Assembly: GCF_000247695.1 (NCBI RefSeq)
Contig: NW_004624732.1
Span: 39,892,372-39,956,371, forward strand
Reading direction: 5' to 3'
Origin: Heterocephalus glaber
Lineage: Eukaryota; Chordata; Mammalia; Rodentia; Bathyergidae
Length of the DNA stretch: 64,000 nt
In this document: piece by piece, positions 12,990-24,588 of the stretch
Layout of the letters: every line of letters begins with the position of its first letter
How positions within the stretch are numbered: position 1 is the stretch's first letter
Translations under genes and position numbers: made by a program
The notes under the pieces: model-generated
What the model saw: the letters and a program-made list of their open reading frames with translations, nothing else
Told to the model about the DNA's origin: nothing
Databases searched by the model: none

Positions 12990-13950
12990 TAATAATAGTT
13001 AGCAATTTAAAATTTTGTAAAAATGATAAGGGCAATAATATAGAAGCAAAAGAATTTCACTACTTAAAATGTATCAATAATACAGAATATTCACATTTTA
13101 ATACATTATATTAAAATTGAAAAGTAAAAATTAAATGAAAAATTTCTTGATTAAAGCCAGCTGACAAATTACAACAAGGAGAAATTCAACTGATAAATTA
13201 GTATTCACCTCTCTCACATATTTCCTTCATAGTTTCATTAGTGACATAACTTTCTCAGTGACTTATGCATTTTCATTTTTTGTACACTAAGTGTGCAAAA
13301 GGATAACAAAACTTTGTTTCTGAGAGAAGGAACATTTAGGTATCTTTAATAAATTTTTAGTTAATTTAATTTAAAATATTAAATTCACATAAATATGCTC
13401 ACACAGTATGCGTATATAATTAAGCCTTGAGGAAATATGGAAACTTTACGGGCCAAAACAAACTGAAAGCAGGAAGACAGGAATATAAATGAATGTATCT
13501 ATAAAATCAAGGGTTACAGTTTGTTACTTGTTGGCTTTTCAGAGTGCATATGAGAAAACAGGTAAAAGTTTAGTGCCCACTTAGGGAAAGAACTATTGTG
13601 AAAGATTTATCCATTAAGTTGGGATGCTAAAGATTTACACAATCTATATAAACCAGTAAGAAAGGAATATATTTTACAGAAGAAAATAACAAGGAAATTC
13701 ACCTGCTTCAGCTTTAGTACTGAATGAAGAACAAAAACCTCTCTCTTGAGAATTTATAACTTAAGCTAAAGACTTCAAGTAGACTTGTAGACTAAATTTG
13801 AGCCATTTATGTTGGCTGAAAAGTTTTTGTAATAAATGAGATTTCAATGTTCATATTTAACTAATGAGTCTTACTTTACTCTTGCCACTTGGACCAACAT
13901 ACATGCTCTGGTGTGTCTAGAAAGCTGCATGATGTGAATGAATATCCTTT
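12990..13950. other. AT-rich spacer, nothing recognised
   Basis: No ORF, SINE or LTR recognised between the ID SINE and the L1 insertion. Confidence 0.5.
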
Positions 13951-13954
13951 ATGT

Positions 13955-15595
13955 TTTTAGATCGCCATCATTTTTATACTGGTACAGTTTAGATATACAT
14001 AATGATCACATTCATCATAGGGAATTTGTACTGTACATGATATATCTTGCTTCTTTTTCCCCAATCCTCTCCCCTCCCATCAACCCCTCTTCCAATCTTT
14101 ATTTACAAAAGCTTTGTTTCCATTTTTATCCCTCTATTCTCTATTTTCCTTTTCTCTTCCTTCCTTTCCCACTTCTCCCACCATTGTTCCACTTCCCATT
14201 TGAATATTTTCTTCCCATTTCCCAATATCTATTATACATTTTGGTCCTTCTTTACACTTTCAGTTTCTCACACCAGAGAAATAATGTGATATTTAAACAT
14301 GTATGTTGATTTATTGCACTTAAGAGTATGGTCTCAAGGTGCATCCATCTATATAGAAATGACTTGAGCTTATCCTTCTTTGTGGCAGAGTAGTACTCCA
14401 TTATACAAGAAAACCACGTCTTCTTTATCAGTTCATCAGCTGATCAGACTTTGGGCAATTTCCAAGATTTAGTTATTATATCCCATGCTGCTACAAACAT
14501 GAATGTGCATATAACACTATAGTATGATGCTTTAAATTTTTTCAGGAAGATACTAAGAAAGGGAATAGCTGAGTAGAATGGAACCCTTACTTTTAGTGTT
14601 TTTAGGACTCTCCACACTGATTTCCAGAGTGGTTGTACCAGTCTACACTCCCACCAGCAGTGGAGAAGGGTTCCTTTTTCCCCACAGACATTGCTATTGG
14701 TTGCTTTCTTGATAGCAGCCATTTTTTCTGGGGTGAGATGGAATCTCAGCATTGTTTGAATTTGCAACTCTTGACTGACCAGTGATGATGAACATTTTTG
14801 AGTATATATATTCACTGCTTCTACTTCTTCATCTGAGAAGTGTTTATTCATTTCAGATGCCCATTTTTGAATTGGGTCTTTAAATTGGGAGGGGACTGAT
14901 TTTTTTTTTTAGTTTTTATATATTCTAGATATTAATCTTTTGTCTGGGGAACAACTAGTGAAAATATTTTTCCACATTGTGGAATGTCTCTTCACTGTTA
15001 ATGTTTTTTTTTTGGGGGGGGGTGTTCAAAATCATTTTAATAAGATAAGATCTCAGTTGTTGATTCTTTATACTTCCTGTATGATCAGGAATCTCTTTAC
15101 AAAGTCATTGCCTACATCAATATCTTCAAGTGTTCTACGTATTCTATATTCCCTCAGATTTAGTGTTTCTGTTTTGATATCTAGGTCTTTGGCCCATTTT
15201 TATTTTAGTTTAGTGCATAGTGAAAGATATGGGTCTAGTTTTAATCTCCAGCATGTGGAAAGTTAGTTTTTCCAGCACCATTTATTAAAGAGGCTATCTG
15301 TCTTTTAGTAACACTGTTTGGTACCTTTGTCAAAGATAAGATGGCTAAGTGTCTTTGAAGTTGATTCTACTACATCTTTTAATCTGTTCCACTGATCTTT
15401 CAGTCTTTTTTTTTCCCACTACCACACTGTTTTTATCACAGTAGCTTTGTAGTACAGTCTCAAATCAGAAATTATGATGCTCCCTGCTTTGTCTTTGTTG
15501 CTCAGAATTGCTTTTTCTATTCTACGTCTCTTCTAATTTCAAATGAATTTTAGTATTGCTTCCTCTAGTTCTGTGAGGTATACTATAGATATTTT
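13955..15595 (-). mobile_element. L1 3' half (ORF2 C-terminus and 3' UTR), minus strand
   Basis: Read on the minus strand, this runs from late ORF2 into the 3' UTR. The 3' terminal block near 13970 matches the L1 tail seen at 58.7 kb. A C/T-rich plus-strand stretch at 14050-14230 corresponds to the purine-rich L1 3' UTR. It is the 3' portion of one insertion whose 5' portion continues at 15596 in the opposite orientation. No clear poly-A tail is visible at 13955, so the 3' end is approximate. Confidence 0.85.
14444..14851 (-). pseudogene. L1 ORF2 C-terminal fragment
   Basis: A 135-codon open frame that matches the L1 ORF2 protein C-terminus as I remember it. It has the MNKHFSDEEVEA start region, [12 protein letters not shown], and then the cysteine-rich [14 protein letters not shown] motif followed by [11 protein letters not shown]. 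This is the C-terminal Cys-rich domain of the LINE-1 reverse transcriptase polyprotein, which takes part in RNA binding and retrotransposition. The endonuclease and RT domains are absent from this frame, so it is a dead fragment. The methionine used is internal to ORF2 and is not a true start. Confidence 0.9.
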
Positions 15596-15955
15596 GATTG
15601 GGATGCTTAAGAAAATGAAAAGGAATTGAAATTATCCCATGCATAATATCAGACCATAGCACAATGAAATTGGAAATCAATAGCAAAAGAAACCACAAGA
15701 AATTCATAAACACATGGAAATTAAATAAAACCCTCCTAAACAACCAATGCATCACAGATGAAATTAGAGTAGAAATTAGTTTCTACAATTAAATAATAAT
15801 GCCAGTACAACACCAGAACTTATGGGACACAGTGAAAGCTATCCTATGAGGGATATTTATAGTGATAAGTTCCCATATCAGAAAAACAAAGTGAGCTCCT
15901 AACGTAATGTCAAACCTCAAGTTTCTAGAAAAAGAAGAGTAATCAAGCCAAAATC

Positions 15956-16306
15956 TTGTATGAGGGGGGGAATTATAAAAGATCAGAGCAGAAATCAATG
16001 CAATGGAGACTAGGAAAACAATACAAAAAAATCAATGAACTGAAAAGTTGGTTCTTTGAAAGATTATATAAAGTTGACCAACACTTAGCCAACCTTATCA
16101 AAAAAGGAAAGAAAAGACTCAAATTCATGCAATTAAGAATGAAAAGTATGAAATCACAACAGATCTTGCAGATATTCAGAAGGTCATCAATACTTATTTC
16201 AAGAACCTTATATTCTAATAAGATGGAGAATGCAGAAGAAATGGACAGATTCCTAGATACATGTGAATTACCAAAGCTGAATCAAGAAGTTATAAAAATT
16301 CTATAA
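15956..16306 (+). pseudogene. L1 ORF2 linker/RT N-terminal fragment
   Basis: A 116-codon open frame whose peptide includes KKINELKSWFFERLYKVDQ, equivalent to the L1 ORF2 segment where the endonuclease domain passes into the reverse transcriptase (commonly INE.KSWFFE.I.KID). Downstream 'ENAEEMDRFLDTCELPKLNQE' also fits the RT N-terminal part. The frame is closed on both sides by stops. Decayed, no function expected. Confidence 0.85.
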
Positions 16307-17461
16307 CAACCAATATTAGTTAATGAAATTAAAGATGTAATTAAAAACCTACCAAAAAAGAAAAGCCCAGACCCTAGTGGATTCACTGCTGAATTTTACA
16401 AGAAATTGACAGAAGACTTAGTGCCATTACTTCTTAAACTCTTTAATGAAATTGAAAATAAAGCAATACTCCCAAATTAATTCCTAGAAGCAAACATCAC
16501 CCTGATACCAAAACCAGAGAAGGGTCCAACTCAAAAAGAAAACTACAGGCCAGTCTCTCCAGTGAACATAGACACAAAAAATCCTCAGTAGGATAATGTC
16601 AAACAGAATGCAACAAGTCATCAAGAAGATTATACACCATGACTAAGTAAGATTCATACCAGGCATGCAGGCATGGTTCAACATACACAAATCAATAAAT
16701 ATAATTTACCATATTAACAAAGCCAAGGACAAAATTTGTATTATCATCTCAATAGATGCAGAAAAAGCATTTGATAGGTCCAACATTCACTCATGATTTT
16801 AAAAATGTACAGAGAATTGGAATAGCTGGTCTTTATCTCAATCTGATAAAGGCCATCTGTGACAAAGCAACAGCCAATATCACACTAAATGGTAAAAAAA
16901 TAAAGCTTTCACTCTAAAATTGGAAACCACACAAGGATGTCCATTGTCACCACTCTTATTCAATACAGTTCAGGAAACATTAGCCAAAGCAATTAGACAA
17001 GAGAAAGAAATAAAAGGAATAAGGATATGAAAGGAAGACGTTAAATTATTGTTATTTTTAAATGACATGATATTCTTCATAGACGATCTCAAAAACTCCC
17101 CCCAAAAACCTTCTAAATTTAATAATCAAATTCAGTAATGTAGCTGGATACAAAGTCAGCACTCAAAAATCAACAGCATTCCTGTACAGAAGAAACAAAC
17201 TCACTGAGAGAGAAATTAGGGAAACAATAATTTCACAATAGCATCCAAACAAATGAAATACCTAAGAGTCAGTCTAAGGAAGGAGGTAAAAGACCTTTAC
17301 ATTGAAAACTACAGTACTCTGAGAAAAAGAAATTCAGGAGGATATCAGAAAATGAAAAGATATCCCTTGTTTTTGGATAGGAAGAAAAAAATTGAGTAAA
17401 AATGTCCATACTTCCAAAATTATTGTACAGATTTAATGCAATTTTGATTATCATCATTCTT

Positions 17462-17552
17462 TTTTTTTTGTTTTTTGTTTTGGTACCGGGGATCGAACTT
17501 GGATCCTTGAGCTTGCGCAACTGGGGGGAGAACCACTGAGCTAAATCCCTGG
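17462..17552 (-). mobile_element. ID SINE nested in L1, 10-bp TSD
   Basis: Minus-strand body CCAGGGATTTAGCTCAGTGG, TTGCGCAAGCTCAAGGATCC, B-box AAGTTCGATCC, GGTACC and an A-rich tail with C interruptions. Perfect duplications CATCATTCTT lie at 17452-17461 and 17553-17562. It belongs to the variant subgroup with GCTCAAGGA(C/T)CCAAG, shared with the copy at 25741. It interrupts the L1, so it is the younger of the two. Confidence 0.95.
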
Positions 17553-17599
17553 CATCATTCTTGATATCTGACCTATTCCATTGAGAGGGAGTCCTTACC

Positions 17600-19115
17600 A
17601 CCCTCTGTGGGATGACTATAAAACATTCACATTTAAAACTATAATAAAATCGTTAACTAAAAATAAAAGCCTGGTGTGTCCAAATACTAGTAACTGGCTA
17701 CAGATAGCTGTACATTGTGCCCTTTTCCAGATTTCTGTCTGTCAAAAATCACCGTATCGTCCATGATTTAGATTTAAAGGCAAGTCCTCTCAGTTCACGA
17801 TTGCACTAATTAGAAGGTAGTTCACTCCCTAGAGCATCATGCTACAGGGAGAAAACTATAGTCTGGGTGAAGCCTTTTTTGCTGAGCTCCTTACCTTGTT
17901 TTATTGCTCATTTTCTTTTAGATGACTCCCACAGATTGCAAGGCACATGAATTTCTACCTAAGCAGATACCTCTGTGAAACATGGCCTCAGATAGTTACA
18001 TAAAACAAGTGAACAAATGAATAATTACGTATCTAGTTTTGTGGCATAACTGTTGCACAGGAGGACCTACTTCAAGTTATATCAAAACACTACAATTTGT
18101 CTGCACATCTTTAGGAGGATTCAATCTAAAGATAAAAAATAACTGAAAAAATAAAACAAAGTGCTTTCAGTAGTCATATTTTTGGAGTACAACCATTACT
18201 GTCCATGACTTTTTTATATCTACTTTCAGAAAAGACAAATCAAAAATAATATTAGTAACATTCAAAGGCAAAGTTTTTACTATAGGCAAAAGAAGGTATG
18301 CTTGTAAAATTGATGCAATTGAATAAAATCCTGTAGCCTTGAATACAAAATTAGAAATCCCTTTCCATTGCCACTGAAAAAGACTGAAATCAATAAGCTC
18401 CCCAACACTCATGTTGTGCTCTCAGAAAACATAATACTGTCTTTTAAAATAAACCAAAACTCCTACTGAAACACCTGATTTCATGTTTGAGCAAGAAATG
18501 CGGAAGCTGTCTTCATATCATAAAGCAGAAGCAGTGTCAAAGAAAACAAGAATCACATAAAATTCTCACACCAGCCAATTCAGGAAGTTACCCACAAAAC
18601 AAAGCACAGGAAACATACACATTAATAGAAATATTAAGTGCAATAAATTGAAACATTCACCTGGATAATATCCATGTGTTAATGCTATTTAAAAATTAAA
18701 TGTATCAGTGTGTGCATGCATATGTGTGCATTTATGTCTATCAAATCAATCCAGCTGAATATACAGTTTGAATGGGACCAAGTAACTCATTACCTTAAAA
18801 ACAAGAATTTAGAGTAAATTTATTTATATAAATATTTAGGATAATAAATGAAGAAAGAATGGTAAAATCAGATATTGGGAATAATCACTAGTGCCTTCTA
18901 GCATCATATAGAGCGAGATAATCAGTCTTCCAAGTGAGCATACAGACTAACATTTTTGAAAAGCTTTGCCAAAAGTCAAATCTGACTCTGATAAACTGTC
19001 CAAATTTACTACTAATTTATACTAATCAACCCTCAGCTATGAAACTGTCAAGGATTCAAGGACAGAAATTCATAAAATAATAAAACTCAACAAGCCAACA
19101 ACCATATTGCCAGAT
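17600..19115. other. Non-coding stretch, nothing recognised
   Basis: Small frames (for example 18167-18412 on the minus strand) have no domain resemblance. Moderately AT-rich. A short alternating TGTG/CATG run lies near 18708-18735. Confidence 0.45.
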
Positions 19116-19120
19116 GAAAG

Positions 19121-19815
19121 TGTCCTAGTCGTCTCTTTCTCTAAGAAATACCTGAGACAGTAAGGCCTGACTTAAAAACATTTGAGTTGCAAACTCTCAT
19201 AGATACCAACAGACCTCGTGTTAGGAACACTCATAGATGCAGATAAATCGAAGAAGTAGCTCCCATGTCTGCTGGGCATTGTCACAGTTGTGCTGCTGTG
19301 TACAAAGCGATAGTGTAGAGTATTTGTGTGTGTGTGTTTGATGTTTTATGCTGTATATTGCATATTTGTGTCAAAAGTGTGTAAGACCTTTTTATCTGAC
19401 TTACAAATGAATCCAACTTGAGAATGTTCCCTTAGAATGGAACACGTTGGTAAATTAGGGAGTTACTCTACTGATTTATAGAGGAAAGGTCCACTTTGGC
19501 TCATGGTTTTGGAGGTTTCAGTCCACAATCAGTTGGCCCCACGGTTTGGGGCCTGAGGTAAATACTTTATGATGAGAAGCATATGGTAATCTCTTTAATG
19601 CATGGCAGTCAAGAAGTAAAAGGAGAGACAAAAAGAGGTTTTATTCCCAGTATCCCTTCAAGACTACAGCACCAGTGACCTAAGGCATCTTAGCGGGTTT
19701 CACTTTATCAGGTTTCACCTGTTAACCATGTCCTCAGTACTGCCATGCTGGGTAACAAGGCTTGAACAAATGAGACTTCTGCATTTTAGGGGCATTCTAG
19801 GAGACAGGGGAGGGG
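19121..19815 (-). mobile_element. MaLR-type LTR, minus strand, interrupted
   Basis: The outer parts match the local MaLR family: 'tgtcctagtcgtctctttct' and 'aaatacctgagacagtaag' on the left; 'ggtttcagtccacaatcag', 'ttggccccacggtttggggc' and 'aatgagacttctgc' on the right. About 250-330 bp of unrelated sequence (roughly 19155-19480) separates 'cctgaga' from 'aaaggtccactttggctcat', which are nearly adjacent in other copies. The intruder could be a DNA transposon or another retroelement, but I could not assign it. Confidence 0.65.
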
Positions 19816-19867
19816 GAATAGAAGGAGAGGAAGAGAGAGAGAGGAGGAAGGAAGGGAGGGAGAAAAG
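19801..19867. repeat. Purine-rich (GA/GGA) low-complexity tract
   Basis: G and A only over most of its length, adjoining the right edge of the MaLR LTR. Confidence 0.7.
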
Positions 19868-20234
19868 TGGTTTTAGTATAGCACCAATTCTCTTCCAAAT
19901 CTGTTGACACCCAGATCATAGCCCATACCAGTTAAATATAAATGTCTTGATATAAAAGAAGTAATTTGCATTTTTTAAAGATTCCCTGGTCATTTCAAAT
20001 TTCAACATGGTCATGGCAGGAATGTTGTGCCCCTTATGTACAGATTAAAGGAGACTTAAGTGATCTACCAAGCAGCATTGCAAAACATGGACTTTATTTA
20101 AATCTTATATCAAACAAGCAAATATAAGAAATACAAACCATTACACTATTTGAAATGTTGACCATGATGATTTGATAAAAAATATTTTAAATGAGATAAT
20201 GATATTTGATTATTCTTTAAAATTTTTAAAGAGA

Positions 20235-20317
20235 GGGCTGGGGATTTAGCTCAGTGGTTCTGCTTCCTGCCTCGCAAGTGCAAGGTCCCGAGTTCTTTCC
20301 CTGGTACCAAAATAAAA
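20235..20317 (+). mobile_element. ID SINE
   Basis: Body GGGCTGGGGATTTAGCTCAG, TCCTGCCTCGCAAGTGCAAG, GTCCCGAGTTC, GGTACC, then AAAATAAAAG. The B-box region has mutated from CGATCC to TTTCCC, so internal promoter activity is probably lost. It is of the GCCTGCCTCGCAAG type. Confidence 0.92.
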
Positions 20318-20319
20318 GT

Positions 20320-21150
20320 CCTTGCACCTTTAAACTTGTTAAAGAGAAGGAACTGAAATGGTTTTAGATAAAGTAATGTGGTCTTGCAGGAAGGTGAGTA
20401 CGTGTGTGGAGACATATGTATTTGTGGATGTTTACCATGTATTCATGCAATCTGACGCTGGGCCATATGTTGTTCACTGTTAAAGCCCTGGGATTAGGAT
20501 AGGGAAGATAAGTAAATGTGGAGGTTCTGAGGTTTTATCCTAATTTACAGGCTGACAAGTTAGCTTGCTCCAGTTTCATGAATAGTGGCAAAAGGCACAA
20601 AATTTCAGAGACAGAGGATTTTATAACTCACAGTTATGATAACAAGGTATTCAGTGCTTTCTCCCTGAGCCCAATTCCCATAGGGCAATAGAAACAGGGC
20701 CAGATAGTAACATCTATGCATAAAAGCCTCTATTTTGTAGAATAATCTTAAATTTAGGGAAGGGAACCTTTTAGTAGGCTATAAGATTACCTTTCCCTAG
20801 TCTCAGCAGGATTAGAGAGTAAATAAACCTTACTTTTGCTCCAGAGGAAGACAATATCTCCAGCTTCCAAGGCTGTTTTTTATTGAAGCCATCTTTGAAA
20901 GTTAATACAGAGCAAAGGATTCTTTTTTTCAGAAACTTCCTTCCCCGCAAAATGAACAAAACCAAAATATATCCATAGAGAAATGTTTCCCAATAGATGG
21001 ATTCATTTTACTAATCTCTCCATCACTGTGCATTTTGAACATTTTTTTTATAATAAAGAAAGCCCCAAACACATCAGTACTTATAACTAAGATAAATGGA
21101 GTAAGCTCTCCAGTTAAAAAACAGTCATTGACTAAATGACTTTTGGATAG
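20320..21150. other. Non-coding stretch, nothing recognised
   Basis: No supported gene. The small minus-strand frame at 20771-20965 has no features that suggest a protein. Confidence 0.45.
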
Positions 21151-21275
21151 GGAGAGGAGGTAAAGGACATGTAAAAAGAATTAAGATTTGTGATGTTCAT
21201 GTACCAATTACCCACAATTTGTGTAATTATTATACTGTAAACATGTACTAATAAAAATACAAATTTTAAAGCCAA
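21150..21275 (+). mobile_element. Possible L1 3' tail fragment
   Basis: A 'aaaagaattaagatttgtga' start, 'atgttcatgtaccaattacc' and a terminal 'catgtactaataaaaatac' resemble an L1 3' end (compare the 58.7 kb copy), but similarity is weaker. Confidence 0.4.
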
Positions 21276-21932
21276 AAAAATAAACTGATTTTTTAAAATT
21301 CCACTTGTGTATGATTAGAAATCATGAGTATAAAATAACAAATTTGCAATTAGATTGAAGAACAAAAAAATATCAGACATACATATACCAAAAATAAATT
21401 TGGTATTGCTATGTCAGATATAACAGGTGAAATGTCATACACTTAACAAAAAATGAAGGAGCGTTCAGTTCAGAAGTAAAATAATAATTAAATATATTCT
21501 CCCAGCAGCAGACTTAAAAACATAAAGCAAATATTGACAAAGTTAAAGCAAAAATTAAGAAATTCATTATCACAGTCAGAGACTTTTAACACATCTCTCT
21601 TAGTAATTCAGATATCTGATAGAGTAAAATTAAATTGATAAGCATTGTAAAATTTGAGTAAGTTTATTAGCAAGTTAATGGAATAGACATTTCCATAATT
21701 ATATACTCAGGAGTCAGTTGGTAAGCTGCAAAAGTAGCTCCAACAAATTTTGAAGTTTCTTGTCATGCACACCTCATTTTCTGACTACATTATGACTGTT
21801 AGAAATCAAAAGTGAAAAGAAAGCTAAGAAGAACCAAAATGTTCACAGGTTTTAAAATACAACTTTAAATTACGTAGGATAAAAAACAAAAATTTAGAAT
21901 GGATATTCAATGTTATTAAGAAATAAGTGATG

Positions 21933-22014
21933 TGCGCCGGGGATTTAGCTCAGTGGTTTCGACGCCTGCTGCACAAGCGCAAGGACCCAAGTTCAATCCC
22001 TGGTACAAAAAAAA
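21933..22014 (+). mobile_element. ID SINE (CTGCTGCACAAGC subgroup), 15-bp TSD
   Basis: Body CGCCGGGGATTTAGCTCAG, TTTCGACGCCTGCTGCACAA, GCGCAAGGACCCAAG, B-box GTTCAATCC, GGTAC and an A-tail. Duplications AAGAAATAAGTGATG (21918-21932) and AAGAAAGAAGTGATG (22015-22029) differ at one base. Low TSD decay and an intact A-box point to a relatively young insertion. It shares the CTGCTG..CAAGC signature with the copies at 25741 and 34542. Confidence 0.95.
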
Positions 22015-22410
22015 AAGAAAGAAGTGATGAAAATACTACAGATCAAGCAATGGGTGATACAGCTAAAAACATTTATTAAAGAGAATTCATCATACCAACT
22101 CATTATTTTTAGAAAAGATAAGAGACTAAATATTAAGAGTGCCTTTTTGTTCAAGCCAAAAATGAAGAAATCATCCCTATTTTTCTCTTTTTCTCAGCTT
22201 TCACGAGTTCATCAGGAAACTCTGTCAACAAACCCTAAAACTCATCCCATACCTGTTTAATATTCTCCACTTTCTCTGCTGCCACTGTTCTCTGTGTCAC
22301 GTGTTTTCCTTACCTAGGTATTTCAACAGCAGTGGTCTTCTTGCTGTTTTCTTGTTTCTCTGAATTCCATTCTCCCTGTGCCACTCCTCTAGATCATTAA
22401 AGGTACAGGT

Positions 22411-22440
22411 CAGATCACATGACTGCAGATCACATGACTG
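22411..22440. repeat. Tandem duplication, 15 bp x 2
   Basis: CAGATCACATGACTG occurs twice head to tail with no mismatch. It contains the E-box-like CACATG; any function is speculation. Confidence 0.9.
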
Positions 22441-22781
22441 TAGGACTAGAAGGCCCAGGAATGTCCTGCCTAACTCCAGGTGCTGTTCTCTCATAGTTCA
22501 CCCATCTGTGTCTCTCATCTGTATTAGTTTTCTGTCTTGGATTCTGTTCTCAGACTCTTATGGATCTGTCATTAGGATATTAGCTAGTCTATGTCTTCAT
22601 CTGAAGCTCAGATTTTTTACCAGGATTAGGTTCCTGTTTTCTTATGGATTAAGCCTAGAGGGATTCTCAACAACTAAAGACTGACCTCTGGTCCTATCAA
22701 ATCATGTCAGACATATGAGACACATGTAAGACATGTGGTAACATTTTTCCCCCACCATCCTATTTGTAAGAGTAAAAAGAG

Positions 22782-22861
22782 GGCAGGGGATTTAGCTCAG
22801 TGGTTCCGCCGCCTGCCTCACAAGCAGAAGGACCTGAGTTTGATCCCTGGTACCAAAAAAA
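22782..22861 (+). mobile_element. ID SINE with perfect 14-bp TSD
   Basis: Body GGCAGGGGATTTAGCTCAG, CCGCCGCCTGCCTCACAAGC, B-box GAGTTTGATCC, GGTACC and a short A-tail. AAGAGTAAAAAGAG is perfectly duplicated at 22768-22781 and 22862-22875. This fits L1-mediated insertion. Confidence 0.95.
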
Positions 22862-22879
22862 AAGAGTAAAAAGAGTGAT

Positions 22880-23945
22880 GTTATTCCACATTACTAAGAA
22901 AACTTCTAACAAATGTCTGTAGGGAGGTAAATTAATGCAGTATTTTTCAAGAGAATTTACCAATCAATAACAAAATGTGGTTTAATAAATTCACTGGCTT
23001 GAAATTAATTGAACAACATATAGTTATGGTTCTAGCAAAAAATTGGAAAAAGCCAAATTAATAAAATATAGTAAATGTATTCATTTTAAACAAATAATTA
23101 TATTTGAACACATTTAATTTATTAAATTAAAATTATGATGTAAATTAATACTTTATAAGTAATGCTGGCATGTAAAATATACTTGCACATTAATGCAGAA
23201 TAATATAGATAGGCATGTATAGCTAACTAAATATCATTCTGTACATCTGAAAGTTTAAAGTAATTTTGGGAATAATCCTACTCAAAAACACCGTTATTGA
23301 GAGAGAGACAGAGAGACAGAGAGAGAGAATGAATCTCTCTGTTAAAAGTTCAAGTAATCTGTTCAAAGTTCATGGCACAGGTAATGGCACAAAAAGAGTA
23401 TTTGTATTATACACTACTGTTTTCTTTGCTTTCTGTTATTAATTTGTAGTTTGTGCCCATGTGAGGGATGTTAAATTGTAGCTTTAATTAAGTCATTTTC
23501 AAATAGAAAAATGTCATTTAAAATATAAAACACAAAAATACTCAAAAGTCAAACATGGAAATGTCCAATTTCTAGAATTATGTTTGTCTTTCACACAATA
23601 GCTTCAAGGTCTAGGTAAAAATAACCAAATAGCTTACCTGATCAGAACTCACTAGATTGAAAAAATTATCGGACTTCTATCAAAGTCCTCTACAGGATAT
23701 TTTAGTGAAATCTCCTGCAATATCTTTTAACTTCTGGGGCCTCTTATCTGCTTTTTGGATATCTATAGATAATACAAACCTGTGGAAATACATAGGCTAA
23801 CATGGGCTGTAGAGAAATATGATGAAGAAACAAAACACAGGGAGGAAAGCATCCAGTGTCATTCTGCAGGACTGGACTATACACACCAAAGGAAATCAAA
23901 TGCAGCTCACTTACTGAACCTATGAAAGCACTACAAATTATATAT
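22880..23945. other. AT-rich non-coding stretch with a short GA repeat
   Basis: Nothing coding. A GAGA-type low-complexity run lies at about 23297-23330. Confidence 0.5.
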
Positions 23946-23949
23946 GGAT

Positions 23950-24092
23950 TCTCAAACTTTAGTATGCATCAGAATTAGCTGAGGGCTCTGGCATGTGCAG
24001 AATGCTGAGGCCCACCTCTAGAGCTCTGATTCAGAATTTTTACAAGTTCCCAGGTTTTGTTAATCTAGGACAGCATTTTGTGAACCATATCT
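23950..24092 (-). mobile_element. MER5A-like hAT-Charlie MITE
   Basis: Reads 'attctcaaactttagtatgc', 'atcagaattagctgaggg', 'gctgaggcccacctctaga', 'gattcagaatttttacaag', 'ttcccaggtt' and ends 'attttgtgaacc'. This is the order of the MER5A consensus in reverse, flanked by degraded terminal inverted repeats (TTCTCAAA / TTTGTGAA). MER5A is a non-autonomous DNA transposon fossil common to placental mammals. Confidence 0.75.
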
Positions 24093-24224
24093 ATACTATA
24101 TTCCCTTCTTGTAGTTTAGCACTTTTGTAAAGTTAGAACTATGAAAAATATATAAATATGGATTGTACAGATATATATGTTTTCCCCAAGCAAAATGTGA
24201 TCTTCTCAATTTAATTATCTATTG

Positions 24225-24505
24225 AGCATTTTTTCTGTAAGCACTGTGGAAAGAAATCATGATAGATAAGACATATTTACTCACTACATGGAGCATTTAT
24301 TCAAATAGAGTATACAGACAACAAATACAGTAGCAAATAATATATCAATGAAATAAGCAGATATTTAAAAATTATTTAAGAAAGATAAAATATGGTAGAT
24401 GTATGCCCAGGGACAGGTGTATCAAGGATATTTGATATGGAATGACCTTAGAAGGAAATGCCATTTAAATTGAGAATAGGTAAAAAAATGTTCCAAGAAG
24501 AAAGC
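24225..24505 (+). mobile_element. Ancient LINE-like repeat, family uncertain
   Basis: It has the layout 'tattgagcattttttctgtaagcactgtgg', '...tggagcattta', 'agacaacaaatacag', 'ggaatgaccttagaaggaaatgcc', 'ttccaagaag'. The same layout recurs at about 45640-45900 and 52760-53110, so the three are likely copies of one old mammalian repeat (L2- or L1M-like). Confidence 0.45.
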
Positions 24506-24588
24506 AAGTTAAATGAAATTAGAGAAATACACATTAGAAAGAAGTTCAGATGTTATATTTGGCAATGGTAACAGAAAGCAAAAATGTT

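Larger units (their letters stand above)
15596..17580 (+). mobile_element. L1 ORF2 middle part (RT), inverted relative to 3' half
   Basis: Plus-strand reading gives the ORF2 endonuclease-RT linker and RT region. Recognisable blocks are 'caatgaactgaaaagttggt' (linker), 'gcccagaccctagtggattc' (RT), 'ctgataccaaaaccagagaa', 'ttcaacatacacaaatcaat' and 'tctcaatagatgcagaaaaa' (before the RT active-site region), then 'caaggatgtccattgtcacc'. Frames are broken by many stops and indels. It ends around the 'ccaaaattattgtacagattt' block, just where the minus-strand half begins in L1 order. The body is interrupted by an ID SINE at 17462-17552. Confidence 0.85.

Noticed and set aside
17269..17601. 110-codon minus-strand frame with a DLAQWFS motif also found in frames at 25270 and 25709
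   Set aside because: The shared peptide is the ID SINE A-box region translated; not a protein family.
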